A DNA stretch of 32,580 bases from Candidatus Pacearchaeota archaeon. GTDB lineage: Archaea > Nanobdellota > Nanobdellia > Pacearchaeales > GW2011-AR1. Within the stretch, counting starts at the first letter, position 1. Each line of letters begins with the position of its first letter. The notes beneath the pieces were generated by a model. The model was not told the origin of the DNA. It did no database searches and saw nothing but the letters and a program-made list of their open reading frames with translations. Both the position numbers and the translations under genes were made by a program. Of this stretch, positions 16,694 through 25,597 are shown one piece after another. Where the stretch lies: contig JAGVWM010000014.1 in the NCBI GenBank assembly GCA_018304325.1, positions 1-32,580 on the forward strand, given 5' to 3'.

Positions 16694-16969
16694 TTAATCT
16701 AAACCAAAAGATTCAGTAAATTCTGCTATTAAAGTATACTTTTTGAGATATTCATGACCTTTTTCAGTTATTGAGTATGTTTTTCCAGTTTTTGTTTTAG
16801 TTTCTTTTACGAATTGTTTTTCAATTAGATCTTTTAGATATTCTTCCATCATTTGATGAGAAAGATTAGATTTGTATAAAATATGTGTTGGTTTTATTTT
16901 ACCGTTACGACTATTTATAACTTGAAGTATATCTCTGATTATTTCTAATTTATTCCTTTTCTTGTTCAT
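16694..16969 (-). CDS. Archaeal winged-helix regulator (ArnR1/HTH_45-like)
   Basis: In this 91-residue protein, LEIIRDILQVINSRNGKIKP, then HILYKSNLSHQMMEEYLKDL and YSITEKGHEYLKKY follow the pattern of the archaeal ArnR1-like winged helix (HTH_45). It should bind DNA, probably as a dimer. It is joined by an ATGA overlap to an upstream seven-helix membrane protein, which suggests a sensor-regulator pair. ArnR-family regulators in Sulfolobus are membrane-tethered transcription factors; here the membrane part would be a separate chain. Confidence 0.82.
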   Translation of the reverse strand: MNKKRNKLEIIRDILQVINSRNGKIKPTHILYKSNLSHQMMEEYLKDLIEKQFVKETKTKTGKTYSITEKGHEYLKKYTLIAEFTESFGLD

Positions 16970-17622
16970 TTTATTATTATCGAAAGTCTTACTAAAATCA
17001 GAATATATGCAATTAATTCAAATATATGTCCAGCTACATAATACACATACTGGGTTGTTGAGAAGATGAATATTATATGGCTTACTACAAGAGCCAAGAA
17101 TGCTGCAAAAACAAGTATTGACTTTATATTTTTGTTACGCTTAACTTGGTATGCAAAGTGAATTAAAAGAAAAGCTAAAAGTATTGATGATAGTATCTGA
17201 AATGTAAATCCTTTATTGAAACTTGTTACTATTCCTACTAAAGAAGTAAGAAGTATTATTATGTATATTGATTTATTCTTTTCTTTTAGAGTGGTATAAT
17301 TTAGGGTTACTAAACCAACTATGAATAATAACATATAGAAATATATTCCTAAAGCTCCCAGGGAGACAAATTGTTGAAAAGACAGAACTTTTATACTTTC
17401 ATTTAACTGATCTAATAAAAATAAGTTAATTAGCGACCATATAATATAAGAAAGTGATATAAATGTAAAGCCTAGTCCAAATAGTCTAAATTCGTTTTGT
17501 TTTGATAAATTGTAAACTTTAAATGATAAAAAAGCTACTAAAGCTGTTACTACTGCAAATATTATTTCAAACACTATACTTGTTGTAAAGAACCAATTTG
17601 GTATGTAATATAGGCTTGTCAT
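16966..17622 (-). CDS. Seven-helix integral membrane protein
   Basis: The 218-residue protein is almost entirely hydrophobic with about seven helices, starting MTSLYYIPNWFFTTSIVFEI. Layout and length resemble the 7TM sensor modules found in front of archaeal histidine kinases and DPANN membrane proteins of unknown role. No enzymatic motif is seen. Its TGA overlaps the ATG of the winged-helix gene, so the two are co-translated. A signal-sensing role is inferred from that coupling. Confidence 0.75.
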   Translation of the reverse strand: MTSLYYIPNWFFTTSIVFEIIFAVVTALVAFLSFKVYNLSKQNEFRLFGLGFTFISLSYIIWSLINLFLLDQLNESIKVLSFQQFVSLGALGIYFYMLLFIVGLVTLNYTTLKEKNKSIYIIILLTSLVGIVTSFNKGFTFQILSSILLAFLLIHFAYQVKRNKNIKSILVFAAFLALVVSHIIFIFSTTQYVYYVAGHIFELIAYILILVRLSIIIK

Positions 17623-17771
17623 AATTTAATATTCAGTTTTTCCTTTTTAAGTCTTATGGATTTCTTCTCTTTATTGCCTTTCCCTAAGACTTCTCTTTAT
17701 CTTTCTTTAACAAGTCCTTTATAAACCCTAATCTTAAGTTAAATATCCTTAAGTGGAGGTGTAAATTTAAA

Positions 17772-17876
17772 ATGAAACAAAATATCAACTCAAGAAGTAA
17801 AGAAAAAACAAATAAATATGAGAAAAACTCAGTGAGTTTTAATTCAGTGACTCCTCCCCCTCCCCATGCCTCTTAA
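17772..17876 (+). CDS. Small proline-tailed ORF with a strong Shine-Dalgarno site (34 residues)
   Basis: GGAGGTG (17755-17761) lies 10 nt before ATG 17772. The ORF begins MKQNINSRSKEKTNKYEKNS and ends VTPPPPHAS. The strong SD is rare in this window and argues for translation. The CCTCC-rich codons near its end could also pair with the SD and mask it. It lies in an otherwise gene-free 336-bp stretch (17623-17958). Confidence 0.45.
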   Translation: MKQNINSRSKEKTNKYEKNSVSFNSVTPPPPHAS

Positions 17877-17922
17877 CAACCTTATATTATATTTTTCCCT
17901 TTTTTCACATAACAAATTTAGA

Positions 17923-17958
17923 GGGCGTGTATGACTTGTACTTATGTTGTGCACGCCC
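17923..17958. terminator. GC-rich stem after the phosphoesterase gene
   Basis: GGGCGTG (17923-17929) pairs with CACGCCC (17952-17958) across a 22-nt loop. It directly abuts the stop codon of the minus-strand phosphoesterase gene. The GC-rich stem stands out in AT-rich surroundings. It is a terminator or mRNA 3'-end structure for that gene. Confidence 0.5.
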
Positions 17959-18684
17959 CTACTCTTTTATCAGTTTTTTTAACGACCCAAATTTATACAT
18001 TTTATTATTTCCTATAATGTGAACATAAAAATTCTTAAGAATTTTTTTAGGTATTATACAATTATTATCACTTAAATGCTCATTTAAGCTTGTTCCTTCA
18101 ACTAGAGGCAAAAAACTTGGTAAAATTATCACTTCTTTAGTTTTATATTTTCCAATTAGGAAGCACTTATACTTTTCAGCCTTTATGTTTTGAGAATCTC
18201 TTAGTATTATAGCTGGATGTAAATGACCCATGACAATATATTTTATTTTTTTATCAAAGGCTTCTTTTATTTCTATATCTCCGTGAATGAAAGCTGTATC
18301 TTCTTCTATGTAGTAATTAACTAATTTTTTATCTGCTATTTCTGCTATTTTTTCATGGTTTCCTTTAAGAGCAATTATATTTTTTTCACTTACATATTTA
18401 CCAATTAATGCATTTAGCTCAACAAATAAATTTTTTTCACTTTTATTATATCCAAAGAAATGTTTTATATCTCCTAGAAAAATTACTTTTTTTACTTTAT
18501 ATCCTTTTTTTCTTATCAGCTCAAATATATTACTCAAGTCGTCTTTTGTCTGCTTAAACTGGGTAGCGGGGATTAAACTTCCGGTTTCTCTTAACATGTA
18601 TTCATATCCTAAGTGTAAATCTCCAATTACTAAAATACCTTTTTGTGGGAAAAATAAACATTTACCTATAAATCCATATTTCAT
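17959..18684 (-). CDS. SbcD/Mre11-related metallophosphoesterase
   Basis: The 241-residue calcineurin-like phosphoesterase has two-metal motifs in order: GDLHLGYE (about 21-28), FLGDIKH, LKGNHEK, FIHGD and MGHLHPA. This is the short archaeal SbcD-related type (TIGR00024-like), without the Mre11 capping region. Related enzymes are commonly encoded next to Lhr-type helicases and ligases in bacteria. Here an Lhr helicase lies just upstream on the same strand, which supports a shared DNA or RNA end-processing job (inference). Confidence 0.87.
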   Translation of the reverse strand: MKYGFIGKCLFFPQKGILVIGDLHLGYEYMLRETGSLIPATQFKQTKDDLSNIFELIRKKGYKVKKVIFLGDIKHFFGYNKSEKNLFVELNALIGKYVSEKNIIALKGNHEKIAEIADKKLVNYYIEEDTAFIHGDIEIKEAFDKKIKYIVMGHLHPAIILRDSQNIKAEKYKCFLIGKYKTKEVIILPSFLPLVEGTSLNEHLSDNNCIIPKKILKNFYVHIIGNNKMYKFGSLKKLIKE

Positions 18685-18714
18685 TTAATATTAAACAAGA
18701 ATTGGTTTAAAAGC

Positions 18715-18855
18715 TTAATTTTTTACAGCCTTTTTTACTTCTTTCCTATGCTTTTCAGTTTTAGAGTTAAATTTCTGAGATAAAATAATTAACTCAGCAA
18801 CTAGAATAATTAGTAACATTATTGTACTAAAATATATAGTTGTTATGTTTTCCAT
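18715..18855 (-). CDS. Single-helix membrane micro-protein (46 residues)
   Basis: The ORF begins MENITTIYFSTIMLLIILVA, one membrane helix ending about residue 25, then a basic tail (NSKTEKHRKEVKKAVKN). It lies between lhr (stop at 18889) and the phosphoesterase (start at 18684) on the same strand, so it may be co-transcribed. The N-out, basic-tail-in topology is coherent. Function is unknown. Confidence 0.6.
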   Translation of the reverse strand: MENITTIYFSTIMLLIILVAELIILSQKFNSKTEKHRKEVKKAVKN

Positions 18856-18888
18856 GTTATTATTTATTTTTTTAAGTTATAAAGGTTA

Positions 18889-21477
18889 TTATTCTTCACC
18901 TATAACCTTCATGTGAAGCTCGTGCATTCTTTTTAGGAATTTTTGTTTGTCTTCTATTTTTATTAAATCTGAGTGGCCTTGTAAAATAAGGTTTAAAGTA
19001 AAAGGACTTGGTAGCTTAACTTGTTTTATTTCTATTTCTATTTCATTTGACTTAATTAAATCAAGGACCTTTTTTGTATTTTCTATATCTAAAACATCTT
19101 CTAAAACCTCTCTTCTGGCTTCATTAAGTATAGGGAAATTTTTTGAAACTTTTTTTACAGCAGCCATTAAGAAATGGGATTTCATTTGTTGTTTTCCCAC
19201 TGTTTTACTATATCCCTTGTAAGTACGAATAATCATTAAAGACCTTGTGGCGCAATGTCTGAATCTTCTTGCTAAAAGGTCTGTTTTTTCTATTGCTTCA
19301 ACTAAAACTTCTCTTAAATTTTTTGAATTCAGAAATTTAATTGCTTTTTCTATTTTTAGTGATTCTCCGGCAATATAAAACCCAGAATCTGTCACTCCTA
19401 ATTCTATATCTCTTCCTCCTGCCTGTCCCATTAAATATCCTAAAGCTCTTGATAATGCATCGTTAACTCTACGGCCGTACATACTATTAAACAAAAGATA
19501 ATTTTTTTCACCTTTATACTGCTCTATAATAATTTTTTTTGAAGTGGGTATTTCTGAAAACTTGTGTTGTTCATAATAAAAATTATAGATTGCATTTGCA
19601 GTTCCATCCTGAACATATAAATGTTCTTTAATGAACTTGATAGTTTCTTCTTTTTTATTTTTTTTATCAAATTTTTCTTTTATTAATAATCTAAATCTGT
19701 TTATCTCATTTGCAGTATCAAAACTTAATGGAAGTTGCTCTGAAAACCATGAAGGAATTGTCGGGTTTCTATGCAATGCTGATCTGACATAGAGGTTCAT
19801 ACCCCTAACATACCCATATTCATATTTACTTCCACCTAAGACAAAAACATCTCCTCTTTTCATTCTTTCTAAAAATGATTCATCTATAACCCCTATTTTT
19901 TGTTCTTCTCCACCGCCTGCTAATTTTACTGTTATAAATGATTCTTCAGGAATTGTACCAATGTTTGTTAGATATATAACCCTAGCTAACTTACCTCTTT
20001 TACCAATCATCTTTGTTTCAGGATCATACCATATTTTTCCATAAACACTTGATTTTTCTAATGCATATTCTCCTGCAAGATAGCTTATAATATCATAAAA
20101 ATCATTTTTACTTAATTCATAATAACAATAACTTTTTTTTATGAGCTCAAGAATTTCTTCTATATTCCATTGTTTGTAAATTGCCATGCCATAAATTTGC
20201 TGGGCTAAAACATCTAAGGCATTTTTTGGTATTTGTATTTTGTTAATTTTTTTTTCCATCATTTCTTTTTGTATAATGGAGCATTCAACTAAATCTTCTC
20301 TGTCATTTACTATAAATCTGCCCTTTGCAACTTCATGTAGTTTATGTCCAGCTCTTCCAAGCCTTTGTAAAGCTCTTGCAGAAGATTTTGGAGACCCAAG
20401 CATTATTACTAAGTCTATATAACCTATGTCAATTCCTAACTCTAAACTTGTAGAACATACAACTGCCTTTAATTTCCCATCTCTTAAACGTTCTTCTATG
20501 TCAAATCTATGACTTTTACTTAGTGATCCATGGTGGGCTGCAATGTTATCATCTCCATAAATTGTCGGAAATTTATCCTTTAAATGAGCAACTACTCTTT
20601 CTGTAGCAGCTCTAGTGTTTGTAAAAACAAGAGTTGTCTGATGTTCTTGTATTAAAGAGTCTATTAATCCATAAATATCATTTTGAATATTAATATCTTC
20701 TATTAAATTATCACTAGGAGATAAAACCTGGACATCTATTTTTTTTCTTAAAGGAACCTCAGCTATTTCAACTTCTCTTTCTTCTGAAATTCCAACTAAA
20801 AATTTAGCTACTTCTTCTAAAGGAGATATTGTAGCACTTAAACCTATTTTTACAGGGAAAATTTTACTTACTTCATTTAATCTTTCTAGTGTAATTGACA
20901 AATATGTCCCTCTTTTATTATCTAAAGCATGTATTTCATCAACAATACAAAATTCTACCATTTGCAAATGCTCTACAAATTTTTTACTTGTTAACATAAT
21001 TGCCAAAGATTCTGGTGTTGTAATCATTATATGTGGGGGACTTTTAGCCATTTTTGCTTTTTCAGCAACTGTAGTATCTCCTGTTCTTAAACCAACTCGA
21101 ATTTTTTGCAGGTTGATGTTTTTAGTTTTAGCTAAAGTTTCAATTTGTTCTAAAGGCTCTATGAGGTTTTTATGAATGTCATTGCTTAATGCCTTTAATG
21201 GAGAGGTGTATACACAATAAACTCTATTTTCAAGTTCATTTTTCTCAGCTAGAATAATTAAATAATTTAATATGGAAAGGAAGGCTGTTAAGGTTTTTGT
21301 TCCTCCTGTAGGTGCTGATATGAGAATGTTCTTTCTTTCCCATATTGCTGGAACCCCATATCTTTGGGTTATTGAAAATTCTTTGAATTTTGAAAAAAAC
21401 CATTCTTTTACTAAAGGATGTAAGGCTTTCACTATTTGAGCATCTGTTCTTTCAATAGCTGATGTTACCTTGGTCAT
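18889..21477 (-). CDS. lhr: Lhr-type ATP-dependent helicase (Lhr-Core)
   Basis: The 862-residue superfamily 2 helicase has the size and order of Lhr-Core, a 3'-to-5' translocase in DNA repair. Motifs seen are a Q-motif region QRYGVPAIW (38-46), motif I APTGGTKT (55-62), Walker B DEIH (180-183), SAT (214-216), TSLELGID (343-350) and QRLGRAGH (371-378). The central part continues to the winged-helix and Lhr C-terminal regions. Motif I is unusual: the Gly expected just before the catalytic Lys61 is Thr (GGTK instead of GSGK). The other motifs are intact. It lies upstream of the phosphoesterase. Confidence 0.93.
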   Translation of the reverse strand: MTKVTSAIERTDAQIVKALHPLVKEWFFSKFKEFSITQRYGVPAIWERKNILISAPTGGTKTLTAFLSILNYLIILAEKNELENRVYCVYTSPLKALSNDIHKNLIEPLEQIETLAKTKNINLQKIRVGLRTGDTTVAEKAKMAKSPPHIMITTPESLAIMLTSKKFVEHLQMVEFCIVDEIHALDNKRGTYLSITLERLNEVSKIFPVKIGLSATISPLEEVAKFLVGISEEREVEIAEVPLRKKIDVQVLSPSDNLIEDINIQNDIYGLIDSLIQEHQTTLVFTNTRAATERVVAHLKDKFPTIYGDDNIAAHHGSLSKSHRFDIEERLRDGKLKAVVCSTSLELGIDIGYIDLVIMLGSPKSSARALQRLGRAGHKLHEVAKGRFIVNDREDLVECSIIQKEMMEKKINKIQIPKNALDVLAQQIYGMAIYKQWNIEEILELIKKSYCYYELSKNDFYDIISYLAGEYALEKSSVYGKIWYDPETKMIGKRGKLARVIYLTNIGTIPEESFITVKLAGGGEEQKIGVIDESFLERMKRGDVFVLGGSKYEYGYVRGMNLYVRSALHRNPTIPSWFSEQLPLSFDTANEINRFRLLIKEKFDKKNKKEETIKFIKEHLYVQDGTANAIYNFYYEQHKFSEIPTSKKIIIEQYKGEKNYLLFNSMYGRRVNDALSRALGYLMGQAGGRDIELGVTDSGFYIAGESLKIEKAIKFLNSKNLREVLVEAIEKTDLLARRFRHCATRSLMIIRTYKGYSKTVGKQQMKSHFLMAAVKKVSKNFPILNEARREVLEDVLDIENTKKVLDLIKSNEIEIEIKQVKLPSPFTLNLILQGHSDLIKIEDKQKFLKRMHELHMKVIGEE

Positions 21478-21561
21478 GGTTAGAATAAGTCATCCTTTTT
21501 GTAAGGATAATTTATGATAATCAAGTTTTAAAAATCTTATTAATAACTAAAGAATGAACAA

Positions 21562-21930
21562 TTATATCTGATAGTCTTCTTGATTATCTACTTGATCAAC
21601 TTTGTACTCTTCTTTTATTCTTTCAATATGCTCAAGATAGTTAGTCCATCTTTGCATTGGTATTGGCGGCATATTTTCTGAAGTAAAACATACTTCTCCA
21701 TTAATAATTTCCATCTCTTTGTATTGACTTAAAATAACTGGCATAACCTGATTATGATAACCCATTAATTCTTCTATTTCTCTTTGTGCAGCTTTTTTAT
21801 ATATACCATACTTTCCATCTCCATATAAAGCTAGAGTTATCAGTACTTTCTGTCTGTCTGATTTTTCTTTTCCAAGTATAATTTCAAATGCACCTGGTTT
21901 AACTTCGTTTCTTATTCTTTTTCCTTTCAT
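21562..21930 (-). CDS. Hypothetical protein (122 residues)
   Basis: This soluble protein starts MKGKRIRNEVKPGAFEIILG and ends with a very acidic tail (EYKVDQVDNQEDYQI). The middle (YGIYKKAAQREIEELMGYHN) is predicted to be helical. It could be a small winged-helix protein, but I cannot assign it. It follows the coiled-coil gene at 22286 on the same strand after a 41-bp gap, and precedes lhr. Confidence 0.6.
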   Translation of the reverse strand: MKGKRIRNEVKPGAFEIILGKEKSDRQKVLITLALYGDGKYGIYKKAAQREIEELMGYHNQVMPVILSQYKEMEIINGEVCFTSENMPPIPMQRWTNYLEHIERIKEEYKVDQVDNQEDYQI

Positions 21931-21971
21931 CGAAGTTTAGGAATTATATGTTTTATAAAGTTTTCTGATTT

Positions 21972-22286
21972 TTACAAGAATTCTTTTTCTATTTCTTCTT
22001 CTAGTATTTCTTCTTGTTCTTCCGAAATACTTGTTGAAGCTTTTTCTGTGATTTTTTCTTCTGCTTCTTTTACTTCCTTTATTTTGTCTTTATCTTTTAT
22101 AACACTAGCAAGTATCTGTTCTTTTTCAATTAGCATTTTTTTGTGAGTTTCTAACTTTTGCTTAATCATATTATTTCCTTTAAAACCATGTTCTAAGTCA
22201 TATGCAGTGTTTTTTATTTTATTTCTAAGCTCAGCTATCTCTTCTGTTAATCTTTCATGTTGAGGTATTTCTTCTAAAGGTACCAT
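21972..22286 (-). CDS. Coiled-coil protein (104 residues)
   Basis: The sequence is almost entirely charged helix: MVPLEEIPQHERLTEEIAEL starts it and EEILEEEIEKEFL ends it, with long runs of E and K suited to a coiled coil. No catalytic or membrane feature is seen. It is divergent from the Tat lipoprotein gene and first in the group that continues to 21562 and lhr. Confidence 0.6.
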   Translation of the reverse strand: MVPLEEIPQHERLTEEIAELRNKIKNTAYDLEHGFKGNNMIKQKLETHKKMLIEKEQILASVIKDKDKIKEVKEAEEKITEKASTSISEEQEEILEEEIEKEFL

Positions 22287-22388
22287 GTTAAAAATTCTAA
22301 TAATTTACTTTTTTAGTTATTTTTCGAGGTTTTTATATATTTGGGTTAGTACAATTATCTTTAAAAATATGTTTTAATATGATAACAA

Positions 22389-22937
22389 GTGGAGATTTCA
22401 AGAAGAGGTTTTTTAAGTTTATCTGGACTAACTGGCTTTGCTTTAGTTTCAGGATGTGAAAATGATAGATTTCATATGTCAGAAAGACAAGTATATTCTG
22501 TTGATTTAGAAGAATTAAGTAAGAGAGAACAAAGACTTACTGGAGTTCTTGTAGGTGTTGAAGATGGAGATAATAGAAGGGAACAGAAAGTTGTAAGGGT
22601 TATGATTTCAGATGAATCTGAAGAGCGCGAATATTGTATATCTGTAAGACAAAATGGTCGTCATCCTGGAGCTCATTTATCCTTAGATCAGATTCGTGAA
22701 TCTTCTATTGGAGACTTTGTTAGTTTTCCAACAAAAAATGTTAATTTTGACACACAAACAGGAGAGTATGGTATATCTAGTGATGTTTTTACTGGTAAAA
22801 ATACATATGGGGTTGTTGATTTAGACAGAGTTGGAATGGAGTATAACCTTGATAAAGAAAAGTTTGTTAAAGATTATATAATAAAAAAGAATCAGAAGTT
22901 AAAGGATTTATATGAAATGCGTAAAACAAAAAGGTAA
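22389..22937 (+). CDS. Tat-exported lipoprotein, function unknown
   Basis: The start is GTG at 22389. A TATA-like CTTTAAAAAT (about 22359-22368) lies about 25 nt upstream, as for a leaderless mRNA; the nearby ATG at 22379 is in another frame. The N-terminus carries a twin-arginine signal (SRRGFLSLSG) and then a lipobox (LVSGC), so the protein should be folded before export and lipid-anchored at Cys. The mature part (about 160 residues) looks beta-rich, with KVVRVMISDESEE and SIGDFVSFPTKNV, and ends in a basic helix. No family is recognised. Confidence 0.75.
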   Translation: MEISRRGFLSLSGLTGFALVSGCENDRFHMSERQVYSVDLEELSKREQRLTGVLVGVEDGDNRREQKVVRVMISDESEEREYCISVRQNGRHPGAHLSLDQIRESSIGDFVSFPTKNVNFDTQTGEYGISSDVFTGKNTYGVVDLDRVGMEYNLDKEKFVKDYIIKKNQKLKDLYEMRKTKR

Positions 22938-22990
22938 CTTTTATTTTTTTAAATAACTATCTTTAAAAACATCTGTCTTTTTCTATAAAC

Positions 22991-24715
22991 ATGAAAATCA
23001 GACAACCAATCATAACTGTTGCAGGTCATGTTGATCATGGAAAAACAAGTATTTTAGATGCTCTTAGACGTAGTAGTATTGCAGAAAAAGAAGCAGGGAA
23101 TATTACTCAAAAAATAAGTTTTACAGATTTTCCAGCTCAAAGTCTTAAAATGAAGTGCCCATTAATTGAAAAGTATGGGATTAAATTAGAAATCCCTGGT
23201 TTTTTATTTATTGATACTCCTGGACATGCAGCATTTAATAATTTGAGAAAAAGAGGAGGTAGTTTAGCTGATTTAGCTATTCTGGTTATTGATATAAATG
23301 AAGGTATTAAACCTCAGACAGCAGAAGTTATACAGATATTAAAAGCAAATAAAACTCCATTTATAGTTGCTCTTAATAAAGTTGATAAGGTTCAGGGTTG
23401 GCATAAAGTAAAAGAAGAGTTTAAAGATAATTACCAAGCGCAGCCACCACATGTTAGACAAGTATTTGACAAAAAATATTACACATTGGTAGGGGCATTA
23501 CATGATTTTGGACTTAATGCAGAACTTTATCACAAAATAACTGACTTCTCTAAAAATTTAGTTGTTGTTCCATGTAGTGCAAAAACAGGAGAGGGAATTT
23601 CTGAAATACTAATGATGATATGTGGTTTATCCCAGAAATTTCTTAGAGAGCAATTAAAGCTTGGAGAAATTGCAAAAGGAGTTGTGCTTGAGATAAAAAA
23701 AGAAAAGACAATAAATTACATAGAAGCAATATTATATGATGGACATTTATTAACTGGACATGATATTGCAATTGCTAAATTTGATGGGTATTATACTTCT
23801 AAAATTAAATCTATCCAAGTAATTGAACCTTTATCATTTAAATTTAGAAATTGTGATAATGTAATAGCTGCAGCAGGGATAAGAATACAGCTTGCAGATA
23901 AATTAGATATTTTGCCTGGAATGCCCTTTATGTCCTACACTAATGAAAAAGAAGTTAAAGATTATTTTAAAAAAGATGTTGGAGAATCAATTAAGACTGA
24001 TAAACAGGGAATAATTATAAAAGCTGATTCTTTGGGCAGTTTAGAAGCTTTAATGGTTCTTTTAAAACAGGCAAATGTTTCTGTTGTCAGGGTAGGAATA
24101 GGAAATATAAACAAATCTGATGTTCTTGTTGCTAAAGCTAATTTAGATATTAATCCTATTGACTCAGTTATACTTGGTTTTAATGTTGAAATTGATGATG
24201 ATGTTATAGTTAAAGATAAAATCAAAGTAATTACAGATAAGGTTGTTTATAAATTAATAGAAAACTTACAGTTATTTAGAGAGGAAAAATCTAAGGAAAT
24301 AGAAAAAGAGAGGTTAATGTCTATGTTCAAAGTTTGTAAAATTGAGATTTTACACAATTATGTTTTTAGAAATACAAGTCCTGCTATTTTTGGAGTAAGA
24401 GTGGTAGCTGGTAGATTAGTTAATGGTCAGGAATTTATTGATGATAATAATGAAAAAATTGGAAGGATAAAAAATATTCAGTCTGATAATAAGAGTGTTG
24501 AAGAAGCAACAGAAGGCATGGAAGTTGCTATATCTATACCAGGTGTTAATTTTGAGAGAAGGTTAAAAGACAAAAAGTATCTTTATTCTGATATTTCCTC
24601 TAAGCAATTTAAAAGTTTTAAAGATAATAAAGATTTATTATCAAATTCTGAACTTAATGCTTTGCAAGAGATAAAAATTATTAAACAAAAAAATGATTAT
24701 GTCTGGGGAGGATAA
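22991..24715 (+). CDS. infB: Translation initiation factor aIF5B
   Basis: This GTPase joins ribosomal subunits and places the initiator tRNA. The 574-residue length is typical of archaeal IF5B. The G domain shows GHVDHGKTS (12-20), IDTPGH (74-79) and NKVD (129-132), and later SAKTGEGI. Domain II and the later domains follow, including GIIIKADSLGSLEAL and the C-terminal region. It ends WGG. A TATA-like CTTTAAAAAC (about 22962-22971) lies about 25 nt before the ATG. It appears monocistronic. No intein is seen. Confidence 0.97.
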   Translation: MKIRQPIITVAGHVDHGKTSILDALRRSSIAEKEAGNITQKISFTDFPAQSLKMKCPLIEKYGIKLEIPGFLFIDTPGHAAFNNLRKRGGSLADLAILVIDINEGIKPQTAEVIQILKANKTPFIVALNKVDKVQGWHKVKEEFKDNYQAQPPHVRQVFDKKYYTLVGALHDFGLNAELYHKITDFSKNLVVVPCSAKTGEGISEILMMICGLSQKFLREQLKLGEIAKGVVLEIKKEKTINYIEAILYDGHLLTGHDIAIAKFDGYYTSKIKSIQVIEPLSFKFRNCDNVIAAAGIRIQLADKLDILPGMPFMSYTNEKEVKDYFKKDVGESIKTDKQGIIIKADSLGSLEALMVLLKQANVSVVRVGIGNINKSDVLVAKANLDINPIDSVILGFNVEIDDDVIVKDKIKVITDKVVYKLIENLQLFREEKSKEIEKERLMSMFKVCKIEILHNYVFRNTSPAIFGVRVVAGRLVNGQEFIDDNNEKIGRIKNIQSDNKSVEEATEGMEVAISIPGVNFERRLKDKKYLYSDISSKQFKSFKDNKDLLSNSELNALQEIKIIKQKNDYVWGG

Positions 24716-24775
24716 TTGTAACTCTTTTTTAGTAGTAAAGTATTTAAAGAACAAGCTACTGGCATTTATACTAAA

Positions 24776-25597
24776 ATGAAAACTCTAAGAAGGGTAAAAA
24801 ACCCTGTTAGGGAGTCTAATGAAATAGTTCCGAGAGACTTTGATTTTTTTAGAGTGAATGATGGCAAATTAGATGGAAGATTTGTTTTCTATTCTTTAGT
24901 GATGGATGGCCAATATTCTCCTTATGCCTTTGTTTTGGGAAGTGATATTAACAAACTTAAATTTGAAGATTATGGGATTCCTAAAGTTATTTTTAATACT
25001 TTTTTAGAGCGAGCAAAAGAACAAGGTTCCTTATTTGTTTGTTTTTCAGGACTTTCAGATTCTGAATCTAAGATACTTAATTTTCCAGGAGATGTAATAA
25101 CTTCAAAAGTAACTTCAAGACTTAGTACAGTATTCCAAAAGTTTTTTAGATTATCTATTGATAATTATGTTTCTATATATGCGAAACAAGAAGGAGTTAA
25201 TAATCCCACAGCATATTTCAATGAGGGATTTTTATATGTTCTTGGAAATCCATATCCTGATATTTCTGAACATATGCACTTACCTAACTTAACATCTTTG
25301 GCTGATATTCCAAGAATTGTTTTAGATGACGAGTCTATGTTTGATATACCTGGATTTAAACCAACTGAAAATGAATTTAGAGTTACAACTGAAAATGTTG
25401 CTGAGTTTTTTAGAAGTAAAAGCCCTGGAAGATCATATAATATAATTGATATTTATAGAGCATTTAACTCTCCTAGAGAAGATAGTTTTGAATATGTTGA
25501 TTCTGCTTTGGATGATTTAGAAGCTCAAGGACTTGTTGTAAAGACTGAAAATGGTCGTTACAAGATGAATTCATCACCTCCTTTAATTAAAGTTTAG
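24776..25597 (+). CDS. Hypothetical protein with a possible C-terminal winged helix
   Basis: The 273-residue soluble protein starts MKTLRRVKNPVRESNEIVPR. The last 70 residues (SYNIIDIYRAFNSPREDSFE, then LDDLEAQGLVVKTENGRYKM) follow the layout of a winged-helix domain with a terminal wing. The N-terminal 200 residues are unassigned. It overlaps the convergent rhomboid gene by 4 nt. A regulatory or nucleic-acid role is only suggested by the C-terminus. Confidence 0.7.
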   Translation: MKTLRRVKNPVRESNEIVPRDFDFFRVNDGKLDGRFVFYSLVMDGQYSPYAFVLGSDINKLKFEDYGIPKVIFNTFLERAKEQGSLFVCFSGLSDSESKILNFPGDVITSKVTSRLSTVFQKFFRLSIDNYVSIYAKQEGVNNPTAYFNEGFLYVLGNPYPDISEHMHLPNLTSLADIPRIVLDDESMFDIPGFKPTENEFRVTTENVAEFFRSKSPGRSYNIIDIYRAFNSPREDSFEYVDSALDDLEAQGLVVKTENGRYKMNSSPPLIKV

